Origin: an uncultured Clostridia bacterium
GTDB taxonomy: Bacteria; Bacillota; Clostridia; Christensenellales; UBA1242
Reading direction: 5' to 3'
Assembly: GCA_937893125.1 (NCBI GenBank)
Contig: CALBHW010000046.1
Coordinates: forward strand, 1 to 54,333
Length of the DNA: 54,333 nucleotides
Part shown: positions 24,608-33,310 of the stretch, in pieces
Position numbering within the stretch: the stretch's first letter is position 1
Layout of the letters: every line of letters starts with the position of its first letter
The notes under the pieces: generated by a model
What the model was told of the DNA's origin: nothing
What the model saw: only the letters and a program-made list of their open reading frames with translations
The model's database searches: none
Position numbers and translations under genes: made by a program

Positions 24608-26503
24608 ATGGAAAAAGAACAAAAAGAAGACTTGATTAAGATAATTGTTTCGGGAATATTGTTTCTAATTATCTTTATTGTTGATAAAATTATTAACTTA
24701 GGGTTGGTAATTGAAGGTAAATGGTGTTTTGTGTTGCCACTAGCGCTTTATCTAATACCATTTTTGATGGTGGGTTATGAAGTCATCGTGCAGGCATTTA
24801 AAAACCTTTTTACTGGGAAGGTTTTTGACGAAACTTTACTTATGACACTTGCAACTCTTGGCGCGTTTGCCCTTGCAATAGTGCGTGGGGTGACAGGGGA
24901 AAATATAGAAGGTTTTGACGAAGCGTGCGTTGTGATGCTTCTTTATGCAATTGGTGAGTTTTTTCAAGATTTTGCCGTTGATAAAACAAAAAAGTCTATC
25001 TCAGGTCTTGTTAAATTAAAGGTTGACTATGCAACTCTCAAGGTGGGCGAAATAACAAAAAGAGTTAAACCAGAAGAACTAAAGGTGGGTGACTTAATTA
25101 TAGTTGCGCCTGGCGAAAAAATTGCTGTTGATGGCGTTGTTGTGGACGGTACAACAACTCTTGATACAAAAGCGATAACTGGAGAAAGTTTACCAAAAGA
25201 AGTGGAAAAGGGTGCTCTGATTTATAGTGGTTGTATAAATTTGACAAGCACAATAACAGTCCGAGTGGAAAAAGAATATAAGGATTCGACTGTCGCAAAA
25301 ATTTTGGACCTAGTGGAAAATGTGTCACAATCAAAGTCAAAATCGGAGAAATTTATAACAAAATTTGCTAGAATTTATACTCCACTCGTTGTTGGGCTTG
25401 CTCTTCTAATTATGATTATCCCGTCACTTTTGACAGGCGAATGGGGTACATATGTGTATAGAGCTTTATCATTTTTGGTTGTTTCGTGCCCATGTGCGCT
25501 TGTAATTTCTGTTCCACTTTCATTTTTTGTCGGGCTTGGCAAGGCGTCTAAAAATGGAATTTTGATAAAAGGGAGCGAATACCTAGAAAAGCTTGGGAGT
25601 GCGGATACCTTTGTTTTTGATAAAACGGGCACTCTAACGAAAGGTAATTTGGTGGTTCAAAAGGTTTTTCCAAAAGAAAGAGAAAAGGAGATATTGGAGT
25701 GTGCTTTTATTGCCGAACAATATTCGAGCCATCCAATTGCACTTTCAATTCTTTGCTATGCGGAAAAATTTGGTTTTGATTTGTCAAAATGCAATGGCTA
25801 TACATTAAGCAATCTATCTGGACTTGGAGTAGAAGTTTCATGTAAGAACAATAGAATTCTTTGCGGGAATGAAAAGTTGATGTCTCAAAATGGAATAAAT
25901 ATTGAAAAGCAGTCGGGAACAGTCGTTTATGTCGCAAAAAATGGTGAATTTGTGGGCGGGATTGTGTTCTGTGACGAAGTAAAGACTGAAAGTAGAGATG
26001 TTGTCGCGACACTTAAAAACCAAAATTGCGGAGTGGTTATGCTGACGGGTGATAATGAAGAAGTCGCAAAATCTGTTTCAAAAACTCTTGGTGGAATTGA
26101 GTACAAATCAAATCTTTTGCCGACAGAAAAAGCGGAACAACTTGATAAAATGCTTAGTGGAAACAAAAAAGGAGTGTGTTTTGTTGGAGATGGAATAAAT
26201 GATGCTGTCGTTTTGACAAAAGCAGATGTTGGCATTTCAATGGGCGGAGTGGGAAGTGATGTCGCGATTGAATCTTCTGATGTGGTGCTTATGAAAGACG
26301 ACTTGCGTGGAATTCTAAAAGCACGAAAAATTTGTAAAACTACAATAAGAAAGGTCAAAGAAAATATTGTTTTTGCAATTTTGGCAAAGGTTGCGATTCT
26401 TGTTTTGTCTGTGCTTGGAATAACCAATATGTGGCTTGCAATATTTGGAGATGTTGGTGTTGCGTGCATTACAATTATAAATTCAATTTTAACAAGAGAC
26501 TAA
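24608..26503 (+). CDS. cadA: P1B-type Zn/Cd/Pb-exporting ATPase (CadA/ZntA-like)
   Basis: A 631-residue membrane pump that exports soft divalent metals. It shows the transmembrane metal site SCPCALVISVPLS, the phosphorylation motif DKTGTLTKG, a TGES actuator loop (ITGESLPKE), the HP-type segment SSHPIAL and the hinge GDGINDAV. A Lys in the next-to-last helix (LAKVAI) and an Asp in the last (FGDVGVACIT) complete the P1B-2 ion-site pattern. There is no N-terminal heavy-metal-associated domain; the protein starts directly with membrane helices. ATG 24608 is seven bases after AAAAAAAGG; ATG 24602 is too close. The SmtB-type gene upstream suggests Zn-inducible expression. Confidence 0.92.
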   Translation: MEKEQKEDLIKIIVSGILFLIIFIVDKIINLGLVIEGKWCFVLPLALYLIPFLMVGYEVIVQAFKNLFTGKVFDETLLMTLATLGAFALAIVRGVTGENIEGFDEACVVMLLYAIGEFFQDFAVDKTKKSISGLVKLKVDYATLKVGEITKRVKPEELKVGDLIIVAPGEKIAVDGVVVDGTTTLDTKAITGESLPKEVEKGALIYSGCINLTSTITVRVEKEYKDSTVAKILDLVENVSQSKSKSEKFITKFARIYTPLVVGLALLIMIIPSLLTGEWGTYVYRALSFLVVSCPCALVISVPLSFFVGLGKASKNGILIKGSEYLEKLGSADTFVFDKTGTLTKGNLVVQKVFPKEREKEILECAFIAEQYSSHPIALSILCYAEKFGFDLSKCNGYTLSNLSGLGVEVSCKNNRILCGNEKLMSQNGINIEKQSGTVVYVAKNGEFVGGIVFCDEVKTESRDVVATLKNQNCGVVMLTGDNEEVAKSVSKTLGGIEYKSNLLPTEKAEQLDKMLSGNKKGVCFVGDGINDAVVLTKADVGISMGGVGSDVAIESSDVVLMKDDLRGILKARKICKTTIRKVKENIVFAILAKVAILVLSVLGITNMWLAIFGDVGVACITIINSILTRD

Positions 26504-26528
26504 AATTTTAAAGAAAATGGTTTAGTAT

Positions 26529-26568
26529 AAAAGGTGTTCTACCCTTAAAATGTCTAGACCTTTTTTTT
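26529..26568 (+). terminator. Probable terminator after the metal ATPase
   Basis: AAAAGGT pairs with ACCTTTT across a 22-base loop, then TTTTTT. The stem is short, so confidence is moderate. Confidence 0.5.
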
Positions 26569-26614
26569 GTTATAAACTTTTAAAAAATTTTTCTAAAAAA
26601 TGGTAAATTTTTGA

Positions 26615-26666
26615 TTGACAAAGTGAAAAATGTGTACTAAAATATTAAAGGTCAAAGAAAGTCAAA
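26615..26666 (+). promoter_or_regulatory. ctsR-clpC promoter with CtsR operator
   Basis: TTGACA (26615-26620), 17 bases, TAAAAT (26638-26643) would start transcription near 26650. There the heptad repeat GGTCAAAGAAAGTCAAA (26650-26666) begins, a direct match to the CtsR consensus RGTCAAANANRGTCAAA. CtsR bound there would block the start site and autorepress the operon. Confidence 0.92.
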
Positions 26667-26738
26667 TTAAACAAATTTTTGATTTCCATACAAAAAAATG
26701 ACTTTTTTTGATAAATATAAGCAAAAAAGGAGAGAGAA

Positions 26739-27203
26739 ATGCCTACAATTAGTGATATTATTGAAAATTTTATTTTAGGCACAATGGGAAATGACGACGA
26801 TGTTAATTTATCACGAAACGAACTTGCCGATTATTTCAAATGTGCGCCAAGTCAAATCAATTATGTCTTGACAACTCGATTTAATATCAATCGTGGCTAC
26901 ATTATTCAAAGCCAACGTGGTGGTGGCGGGTATATCAAAATTGAAAGAATAAAAGACTTTGACGACAATTATTTTTACAAAATTATCGAAAATATGCCAA
27001 AAGAATTGGGGTATAATGATGCAAAATATATATTGGAGGATTTGGTTAGGAAGAAATTTATGACGCTGGAACAAGCAAAAATTGTTTCATATGCTATTTC
27101 ACCAAAAGCGCTCTCAAATCCTGTACATCTTGAAGGTTTGATTCGCTCAAACATTATGAAAAACACGATACTTAATATTTTAAAGGAGAAAAAAGATGAA
27201 TAA
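26739..27203 (+). CDS. ctsR: Heat-shock repressor CtsR
   Basis: CtsR represses clp genes and releases DNA on heat. The 154-residue protein starts with the family pattern ISDIIENFIL. An HTH region with NELADYFKCAPSQINYVLTTRF and the glycine-rich wing RGGGGYIKI follow. The C-terminal domain is helical. It overlaps clpC by eight bases. In Bacillus, McsA and McsB sit between these genes and inactivate CtsR; both are missing here, so heat sensing must rely on the glycine-rich wing or on other factors. Confidence 0.95.
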   Translation: MPTISDIIENFILGTMGNDDDVNLSRNELADYFKCAPSQINYVLTTRFNINRGYIIQSQRGGGGYIKIERIKDFDDNYFYKIIENMPKELGYNDAKYILEDLVRKKFMTLEQAKIVSYAISPKALSNPVHLEGLIRSNIMKNTILNILKEKKDE

Positions 27204-29661
27204 TTTTATTAAATTTTCTGATAGTGCTCAACGAATGCTAAATAACGCTGGGGAAATTACAAAAAAATTGAAAGGTAATCAAATTGATTCTGAGCAACTA
27301 TTGTACGGCATTTTGTGTGTTCCATCATCTCTTGCTTGTAGAATGTTGCGTGAGCAAAATGTCACAAAAGAAAGACTCCTAGAAAAAATTACACAACCAG
27401 GATATAATCCAAATCTTGGCCCTGACAAATTGGAACTCACACCAAGGAGCAAAAACATTCTTGTAACCGCGTCAAATATTGCGTATAAATTGGGTCATAA
27501 TTTCCTTAGTGCGGAGCATTTCTTGATTGGTATTTTGTACAATGAAGATTGCTATGCTTTTAAACTTTTAAATAGCTATTTTAATGTAGATACATTGAAT
27601 TTGCGCGAAAGGATTTATGATGAACTTAAAAATGCTAACATTGACGGCGGAGACACATACAAAGCGGTCGACGAGCAGTCAACAAGCGAAAAAAGTACAC
27701 TTCCAGAAAGTTTGCTTGATTTTGGTTATGATGTAACATTAAAGGCTCGTCAAGGCAAAATGGACCCAATTATCGGTCGAGATAAGGAAATCGAGAGAAT
27801 TATTGAAATTCTTTGTCGAAAAACAAAAAATAACCCTATTTTGATAGGCGAAGCGGGTGTGGGTAAGACGGCAGTTGTTGAAGGGCTTGCCCAAGCTATA
27901 GTCAAAAATCGCGTTCCACAAGAGCTTCAAAATAAGTCAATTTTTGCGCTCGACATAGGTTCTCTTATGGCTGGAACAAAGTTTAGGGGTGAACTTGAAC
28001 AAAGATTAAAGGATGCAATTGAAACGATTATTAAAGACGGCAACATTATTGTCTTTATAGACGAAATTCATACTCTTGCAATGGCGGGAAGTGAAAAGGG
28101 TGATGTTAACCCAGCAGATATGTTAAAACCATACTTAGCGCGTGGCGAACTTCAAACAATTGGAGCTACTACCACAGATGAATACCGTAAGTTTATTGAA
28201 AAAGATAAGGCTCTTGAAAGGCGTTTCCAACCTATTATGGTCAACCCACCAAGCGTTGATGAGACAATTCTCATTTTACGTGGATTAAAAGATAGTTATG
28301 AAGCGTTCCACAAAATCCAAATAACCGACGAAGCGATTGTTGCGGCGGCAAAACTTTCTGACAGATATATTATGGATAGGGCGCTTCCAGACAAGGCAAT
28401 TGACCTTATTGATGAGGCGAGTAGCCGTGTTCGTGTAAGTGGCACAATGCAACCAAAACATTTACAAGAAATGGAAGATAATTTTAAAGAAGTCCACAGA
28501 AACTACCAGGAAGCACTTGTTCAACACAACTACGAAAAATCAACAAAACTCGCAAACGACCTTCAAACAATGTATGACGACCTCAAAAAAGAGCAAGATA
28601 AGTATAATCTAAGCAAGCCAAAAGTCGAGCCTAGAATAACAGAAAAAGATGTCGCGGATGTTGTCTCGCGTTGGACAGGCATTCCAGTCGCGAAAATTAC
28701 CGAAAGCGAGAAAGAAAAGTTGCTACACCTTGAAGAGGTTATTCATAAGCGAGTTGTCGGGCAAGATGAAGCGGTAAGTGCGGTTTGTAAGGCGATAAGA
28801 AGGTCGCGTGTCGGGCTTCAAGATAGTAAAAGACCTATTGGTTCGTTTTTGTTCTTGGGGCAAACAGGTGTTGGTAAGACCGAACTTTGCAAAGCGCTTG
28901 CGGAAGCAATGTTTGACGATGAAAATAATATCATTCGTATTGATATGAGCGAGTATATGGAAAGTTATTCCGTTTCAAAACTTATTGGCGCGCCTCCAGG
29001 GTATGTCGGGCACGACGATGGTGGGCAATTGACGGAACTCGTAAGAAGAAAACCATATTCCGTTGTTCTTTTTGACGAAATTGAAAAAGCACATCCAGAT
29101 GTGTTTAACATTTTACTCCAAGTCCTGGACGACGGAAGGCTCACGGATAGCCACGGTAGAACTGTTAACTTCAAAAACACGATTATTATTATGACCAGTA
29201 ATTGCGGGGTCAGCGACCTTACAAATCATACTTCGCAACTTGGTTTCAACAACCTAGGCTTTACATCGGACAACCCAGATTACGAACAAATGAAAGAAGT
29301 CATTTTAAATGCGGTTAGAAAGAAATTTAAGCCTGAATTTTTAAATAGAATTGATGTGATTACAGTATTCCACAGTTTGTCACAAGAAGATTTGACAAAT
29401 ATTGCAAAGATTATGCTTAACAACCTTAGCAAGAAATTGAAAGACCGCGGGATAGGCTTGAAATTTACGGAAAGTGCATTAAAATATCTCGTTGACAAGG
29501 GGACTTCATCTGAATATGGTGCAAGACCACTTAAAAGACTTATTCAAACGGATATTGAGGACCAGTTGACCGATGCACTTTTGTCTGGCGAGCTTAAAGA
29601 TAACAACATAATTGTATCCGTTCAAAATGATAAGTTGGTTTTTACAAGTAAACAAGCCTAA
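27196..29661 (+). CDS. clpC: ATP-dependent Clp unfoldase ClpC
   Basis: ClpC is the Hsp100 unfoldase that works with ClpP and adaptors such as MecA. The 821-residue protein has two N-terminal Clp repeats (about 1-145). AAA-1 has GEAGVGKT and VFIDEIHTL. The middle coiled coil (about 410-480) is of the short ClpC type. AAA-2 has GQTGVGKT and VVLFDEIEKAH. The ClpP-docking tripeptide region LGF is present twice near residue 680 (QLGFNNLGF). ATG 27196 follows AAAGGAG and overlaps ctsR. No UvrB/UvrC zinc-type McsA gene is nearby. Confidence 0.96.
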   Translation: MNNFIKFSDSAQRMLNNAGEITKKLKGNQIDSEQLLYGILCVPSSLACRMLREQNVTKERLLEKITQPGYNPNLGPDKLELTPRSKNILVTASNIAYKLGHNFLSAEHFLIGILYNEDCYAFKLLNSYFNVDTLNLRERIYDELKNANIDGGDTYKAVDEQSTSEKSTLPESLLDFGYDVTLKARQGKMDPIIGRDKEIERIIEILCRKTKNNPILIGEAGVGKTAVVEGLAQAIVKNRVPQELQNKSIFALDIGSLMAGTKFRGELEQRLKDAIETIIKDGNIIVFIDEIHTLAMAGSEKGDVNPADMLKPYLARGELQTIGATTTDEYRKFIEKDKALERRFQPIMVNPPSVDETILILRGLKDSYEAFHKIQITDEAIVAAAKLSDRYIMDRALPDKAIDLIDEASSRVRVSGTMQPKHLQEMEDNFKEVHRNYQEALVQHNYEKSTKLANDLQTMYDDLKKEQDKYNLSKPKVEPRITEKDVADVVSRWTGIPVAKITESEKEKLLHLEEVIHKRVVGQDEAVSAVCKAIRRSRVGLQDSKRPIGSFLFLGQTGVGKTELCKALAEAMFDDENNIIRIDMSEYMESYSVSKLIGAPPGYVGHDDGGQLTELVRRKPYSVVLFDEIEKAHPDVFNILLQVLDDGRLTDSHGRTVNFKNTIIIMTSNCGVSDLTNHTSQLGFNNLGFTSDNPDYEQMKEVILNAVRKKFKPEFLNRIDVITVFHSLSQEDLTNIAKIMLNNLSKKLKDRGIGLKFTESALKYLVDKGTSSEYGARPLKRLIQTDIEDQLTDALLSGELKDNNIIVSVQNDKLVFTSKQA

Positions 29662-29689
29662 ATAATCCAATATAAAACAACAATTGTAG

Positions 29690-29762
29690 GCCTTTATAGA
29701 AAAAAGTTTATTCTTAGTAAAAAATATACGTCTAGAAGATTAAAAATAACTTTTATAAAGGC
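29690..29762. repeat. Inverted repeat between clpC and hpf
   Basis: GCCTTTATA (29690-29698) and TATAAAGGC (29754-29762) are a perfect 9-bp inverted repeat with a 55-base AT-rich loop. No adjacent U-run is present. The role is unknown. Confidence 0.35.
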
Positions 29763-29772
29763 TTAAAAATAG

Positions 29773-29801
29773 TTGGAGAGTTTAAAATTATTTGATAAAA
29801 T
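29773..29801 (+). promoter_or_regulatory. Putative hpf promoter
   Basis: TTGGAG (29773-29778), 17 bases, TAAAAT (29796-29801). It would give hpf a leader of about 35 bases. Confidence 0.45.
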
Positions 29802-29842
29802 ATAAATGTGGTGGCGGAATGTCGTCACAAAAGGAGAAAAAT

Positions 29843-30370
29843 ATGAAAATAGAAATCAATTCAAAGAATTATGCCATTTCGGATAAACTTAAAGATATTA
29901 TTGAGAAAAAGGTCGGCAAATTAGACAAATATTTTAACGATGATGCAGTCGCTAAAGTCAATTGTAAAATGGAAGGTCAACTTTGCAAACTTGAACTTAC
30001 AGTTAGAAGTAGGGGACTCTTTTATAGAGCCGAAGTCAGTGGCGACAATATGTACGAAAATATTGATTTAGCACTTCCAAAAGTTGAAAGACAAATTGTC
30101 AAATACGGCGACAAGTTTTATACAAGGCTTAAAAAGGATTCTCTCAATAGGGATTACTTGTTCTTTGATGAAGCGCCTGTTTTCAAGCCAACTGAAGTTG
30201 TTAAGAAAAAATCATTTGAGCTTGAACCAATCTCAGTCGAAGATGCAATGGTTTTTCTTGAAACGATCGGCAATAACTTTTATGTTTTCTTGAATAGGGA
30301 AACAAACAATGTTAACGTTTTGTATAGAAGAAACGACGGCAACCTAGGACTTATTGAAGCAATTTACTAA
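29843..30370 (+). CDS. hpf: Ribosome hibernation promoting factor, long form
   Basis: Long HPF dimerises 70S ribosomes into inactive 100S particles in slow growth. The 175-residue protein has the N-terminal HPF/RaiA domain (about 1-95, MKIEINSKNYAISDKLKD through the conserved YENIDLALPKVERQI). A charged linker and the C-terminal dimerisation domain follow (about 118-175, ending NVLYRRNDGNLGLIEA), which defines the long form. ATG 29843 follows AAAAGGAG; earlier starts in frame lie in the putative promoter. Confidence 0.94.
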   Translation: MKIEINSKNYAISDKLKDIIEKKVGKLDKYFNDDAVAKVNCKMEGQLCKLELTVRSRGLFYRAEVSGDNMYENIDLALPKVERQIVKYGDKFYTRLKKDSLNRDYLFFDEAPVFKPTEVVKKKSFELEPISVEDAMVFLETIGNNFYVFLNRETNNVNVLYRRNDGNLGLIEAIY

Positions 30371-30394
30371 TTTTAAGTTGTAAATAAAGATGTT

Positions 30395-30436
30395 AAAAAT
30401 GAGCCATCCAGAAAAAAACTGGGGGCTCATTTTTTA
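30395..30436 (+). terminator. Terminator after hpf
   Basis: AAAATGAGCC pairs with GGGCTCATTTT around a region containing CCAG and CTGG, then TTTT. Confidence 0.82.
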
Positions 30437-30513
30437 AAAAGTATAAAAGTTAATGCAAAAGTTAGTATAAGAGCAAGTATGAAATTTAGTTAGATTATAT
30501 TTTTATTTCAAAA

Positions 30514-30567
30514 AAAACAAGGCAATTATGGCTATAATTTTACCATTTTTGCCTTGTTTTATTTTTT
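30514..30567. terminator. Bidirectional terminator between hpf and the convergent synthase gene
   Basis: AAAACAAGGCA (30514-30524) pairs perfectly with TGCCTTGTTTT (30550-30560). U-runs are available on both strands, fitting its place between converging genes. Confidence 0.8.
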
Positions 30568-30604
30568 AAAATATTTGTATTATGAAAAGTTGGGTTGGCG
30601 TTTT

Positions 30605-30706
30605 AATTTCAAACGCAAAACGACGCTTATTCAAACTAGTGACGCCACAACTTTTTGTCTTTTTTATTAAGCAAATTGATTATAAATAAAGAGAGTAATG
30701 TAGCAT
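30605..30706 (-). repeat. Dispersed intergenic repeat, copy B
   Basis: Read on the minus strand, AATCAATTTGCTTAA and then AGTTGTGGCGTCACTAGTTT, GAATAAGCGTC align in order with the copy at 21551-21668. The palindrome CCACAACAAGTTGTGG is decayed here (only GTTGTGG remains). It lies directly downstream of the minus-strand synthase stop. Confidence 0.62.
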
Positions 30707-30714
30707 CGTATAGT

Positions 30715-31905
30715 TTACTTTTTGAGTAGGCCAAGTTCGTCCATAACTTCGGCAATTATTGTTGTCGCACGTTCAATTTGCTCGTCAGACAATGTTGCCA
30801 TATAGCTTGTCCTAATAATACTTTGTCCGACAGGAACAGCAGGGGAGACGACTGGGTTTACATATACACCTTTTTCAAACAACTTCTTGCAAGCAAGGAA
30901 TGTTGTCTCATTGTTGTATGTATTGATAGGAATAATAGGTGCTTCACTATCTCTAATGTCAACACCTTTTTCCTTGAAGCGACGCCTTGCAAGGTCGGCA
31001 ATATCTTTAAGCCTTTTAGTCCTTTCAGGTTCTCTTTTAATAATTTCGAGTGCTTTTCTTGCACATTGAACACTGCAAGGAGTAATTGAAGCACAGAAAA
31101 CATAAGGGCGGGAATTGTGCTTTACAAAGTTGCAAACTTCTTTGCTTGCGACCATATATCCGCCGATAGAAGCAAGACTCTTTGAGAATGTTCCCATAAT
31201 AATGTCAACTTCTTTTTCAAGACCAAAATGAGATGCTGTTCCGCGTCCGCCTTCGCCGATAACACCCAAAGCGTGCGCGTCATCAACCATAACTCTTGCA
31301 TTGTATTTTTTGGCAAGTTTTACGATTTCAGGGAGTTTACAAATATCTCCACCCATACTGAAAATGCCGTCAGTTACAACAAGCTTTCCACTGTCAAGCG
31401 GAATTGAGGCAAGTTGTCTTTCAAGGTCGGCCATATCGCTATGATTGTAGCGGAGTAGTTTTTTAGTGTAACTAAGTTTGCACCCATCGTAAATGCTTGC
31501 GTGGTTTTCTTTGTCGCCGATAATGTAGTCGTTTCTGCCAACGATTGTACTAATTATGCCAAGATTTGATTGAAATCCCGTGCTAAAAGTTACACAATCT
31601 TCTTTGTGCAAAAATTCGGCAATTTCTTTTTCAAGGTCTAGGTGAAGTTTTGTTGTGCCGTTTAAAAATCTTGACCCCGAGCAACCAGACCCAAATTCTT
31701 CGAGTGCTTTTTTGCCCGCTTCAATAATTTCTGGGTGGCAAGTAAGACCGAGATAGTTGTTTGAACCGAGCATAATTTCGTTTCTTCCTTCCATAACAAC
31801 TTCGGTGTCTTGCTTTGTTTCAAGCGCGTGAAAATAAGGATAAATATCCTTTTTAATAAGTTCATCAACGATAGTAAATTCTTTACATTTATCAAATAGA
31901 TCCAT
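30715..31905 (-). CDS. PLP-dependent alpha-oxoamine synthase, serine palmitoyltransferase-like
   Basis: A 396-residue fold-type I PLP enzyme that condenses an amino acid with an acyl-CoA. The family includes KBL, BioF, HemA and SPT. The PLP lysine lies in GTFSKSLASIGGY. VDDAHALGVIGEGGRGT supplies the Asp-Ala-His cofactor block, and GSGCSGSRFLNGT is conserved. The opening, YPYFHALETKQDTEVVMEG followed by LGSNNYLGLT, resembles what I recall of bacterial SPT-type enzymes more than KBL or BioF. No tdh gene (KBL partner) or bio genes adjoin. The product, possibly 3-ketosphinganine or another aminoketone, is therefore inference. It is monocistronic, with AAAGGA 11 bases before the ATG. Confidence 0.85.
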   Translation of the reverse strand: MDLFDKCKEFTIVDELIKKDIYPYFHALETKQDTEVVMEGRNEIMLGSNNYLGLTCHPEIIEAGKKALEEFGSGCSGSRFLNGTTKLHLDLEKEIAEFLHKEDCVTFSTGFQSNLGIISTIVGRNDYIIGDKENHASIYDGCKLSYTKKLLRYNHSDMADLERQLASIPLDSGKLVVTDGIFSMGGDICKLPEIVKLAKKYNARVMVDDAHALGVIGEGGRGTASHFGLEKEVDIIMGTFSKSLASIGGYMVASKEVCNFVKHNSRPYVFCASITPCSVQCARKALEIIKREPERTKRLKDIADLARRRFKEKGVDIRDSEAPIIPINTYNNETTFLACKKLFEKGVYVNPVVSPAVPVGQSIIRTSYMATLSDEQIERATTIIAEVMDELGLLKK

Positions 31906-31944
31906 TTATTATATGTTCCTTTTATATATGTGCCTTTCGATACA

Positions 31945-31969
31945 GAAACGACATTCCATTTATCGTTTC
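31945..31969. repeat. Inverted repeat in the 5' leader of the synthase gene
   Basis: GAAACGA and TCGTTTC are separated by 11 bases, 40-64 bases upstream of the synthase start (minus strand). It is a candidate operator or leader hairpin. Confidence 0.4.
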
Positions 31970-32086
31970 ATCTCAAACCAAAAAAAGTATATCATAATTT
32001 TTTATCGTGTGTCATTTGTTTTTTTACAATTTTTTTGGAAAAATTAAAAATTTTTTTAGTAAAATAAGAAATGCCTTAAAAAGATT

Positions 32087-32114
32087 TTGATTTTTTTGAA
32101 AATCAATGTATAAT
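32087..32114 (+). promoter_or_regulatory. Promoter abutting the ABC-like gene start
   Basis: TTGATT (32087-32092), 16 bases, TATAAT (32109-32114). Transcription would start near 32121, one base before ATG 32122, predicting a leaderless or nearly leaderless message. Confidence 0.5.
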
Positions 32115-32121
32115 GTGTCAT

Positions 32122-32778
32122 ATGATTTCGTTAATTAATGTTTTTTTAAAGTACACCAAAGAATATTATGCTTTAACAAATGTCTCTCTTTCGGCGGACA
32201 ATGGGGAAGTTGTCGCGCTTTGTGGCCCAAAGGATAGTGGAAAGACATGTATTTTGCGTATTTTGTCGGGACTAGAGAAAATTGATAAAGGTGAAGTGTA
32301 CATAAAGGACATTCCGCTTGAAAAGGTTGATTATTCAAGTGATGTTTCGCTTGGGCTTTTGCCATATAAAACGATTTTTTTTGATAAAAAAACTGTTTAT
32401 GACAATTTAAAATATGTCTTGGAAGTGCGCGGGACAGACAAAGCGGTTATTGAAGAAAAAATCAATAACGCAATTATAGATTTTAGACTTGAAAGCATAA
32501 AAGATGTGCCAATTTGTAAATTGACAAATTTTGAAAAGTATCTTGTTTCAATTGCGCGTCTTTCGTTTAGAAAACTTGAAATTTGTTTGATTGACAACAT
32601 TTTTGAAGAGTTAAAACCTGAAGAAATTAAAGAACTTATGAAAATTATAAAAAAGCAATTTATCAACAAGTCCACGCTTGTTATAATCGCAACATCGTCT
32701 GAAGAACTTGCAAAGAGTGTTGCAACCAAAATTGCATATATAAAATACGGAGTTATTGAACGGATAGAAGAAAACTAA
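32122..32778 (+). CDS. Stand-alone ABC-type ATPase with degenerate catalytic motifs
   Basis: A 218-residue ABC nucleotide-binding domain with no membrane segment and no permease nearby. Walker A is GPKDSGKT. The LSGGQ signature is replaced by LTNFEK. Walker B reads ICLIDN, so the catalytic Glu after the Asp is Asn. The switch His is missing (IIATSSEE). It probably binds ATP but hydrolyses slowly or not at all, as a regulatory switch might. ATG 32122 matches the promoter spacing; ATG 32113 overlaps the -10. No ribosome-binding site is present. The next gene, ten bases on, encodes a PucR-type HTH protein, so the pair may act together. Confidence 0.75.
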   Translation: MISLINVFLKYTKEYYALTNVSLSADNGEVVALCGPKDSGKTCILRILSGLEKIDKGEVYIKDIPLEKVDYSSDVSLGLLPYKTIFFDKKTVYDNLKYVLEVRGTDKAVIEEKINNAIIDFRLESIKDVPICKLTNFEKYLVSIARLSFRKLEICLIDNIFEELKPEEIKELMKIIKKQFINKSTLVIIATSSEELAKSVATKIAYIKYGVIERIEEN

Positions 32779-32788
32779 GGAGATAAAA

Positions 32789-33250
32789 ATGGGAAGAAAA
32801 AAATTGATTGTATGCAATTTGTCTTTTGATGACGGTGCAACAATAGAAGAAAAAGTTTTGTCGATGTTTGCGCCAGAAAATTTGATAAATTGTTTTTCGG
32901 AGAAAAATTACGAGCAATACAAAAAGGTTATAAATCACGCAAACATTCAAATGATTTTGAATGACCCAGAACTTATGGAGACGATTTATACATTCTTTGA
33001 CAACAATCTTAACACTACGACAACAAGCGAAAAAACATTTATGCACCGCAACACTTTAAATTATAGGATTGATAAGGTAAGAAGACTCTCTGGGCTCAAT
33101 CTTAAACTCTTTGAGCATGCAATTGTTTTTAAAAACCTAATTATTATAAATAATATCATAAACGAATACGAAAGTGCTCTTGGTGAGAAAAAATCAAAGA
33201 AAAAGGCAAAAACAGCAAAAAAAGAAAAGCAAGAAACCGTTACTGCATAG
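32789..33250 (+). CDS. Small PucR-type helix-turn-helix protein
   Basis: A 153-residue protein. About residues 55-125 match the PucR C-terminal HTH: YTFFDNNLNTTTTSEKTFM leads into HRNTLNYRIDKVRRLSGLNL. Usual PucR proteins carry a large N-terminal sensor domain; here only about 50 residues precede the HTH. A Lys-rich tail (KKSKKKAKTAKKEK) follows and may bind nucleic acid. AAGGAGAT precedes the ATG, ten bases after the ABC-like stop, so the two are one operon. Confidence 0.75.
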   Translation: MGRKKLIVCNLSFDDGATIEEKVLSMFAPENLINCFSEKNYEQYKKVINHANIQMILNDPELMETIYTFFDNNLNTTTTSEKTFMHRNTLNYRIDKVRRLSGLNLKLFEHAIVFKNLIIINNIINEYESALGEKKSKKKAKTAKKEKQETVTA

Positions 33251-33272
33251 TTTTTTTGTTTTAGAGTTAAAA

Positions 33273-33299
33273 GTCAGGTTTTCCAGCCTGATTTTTTTA
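33273..33299. terminator. Terminator between convergent genes
   Basis: TCAGG pairs with CCTGA (33274-33278 with 33287-33291), followed by TTTTTTT. The upstream strand also offers U-rich sequence, so it may act in both directions. Confidence 0.65.
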
Positions 33300-33310
33300 A
33301 CGATTTAAAA

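Noticed and set aside
25927..26469. Long antisense reading frame (180 codons) in the metal ATPase gene
   Set aside because: Ser/Thr/Phe-rich composition typical of antisense shadows, no ribosome-binding site, and covered by conserved pump motifs on the other strand.
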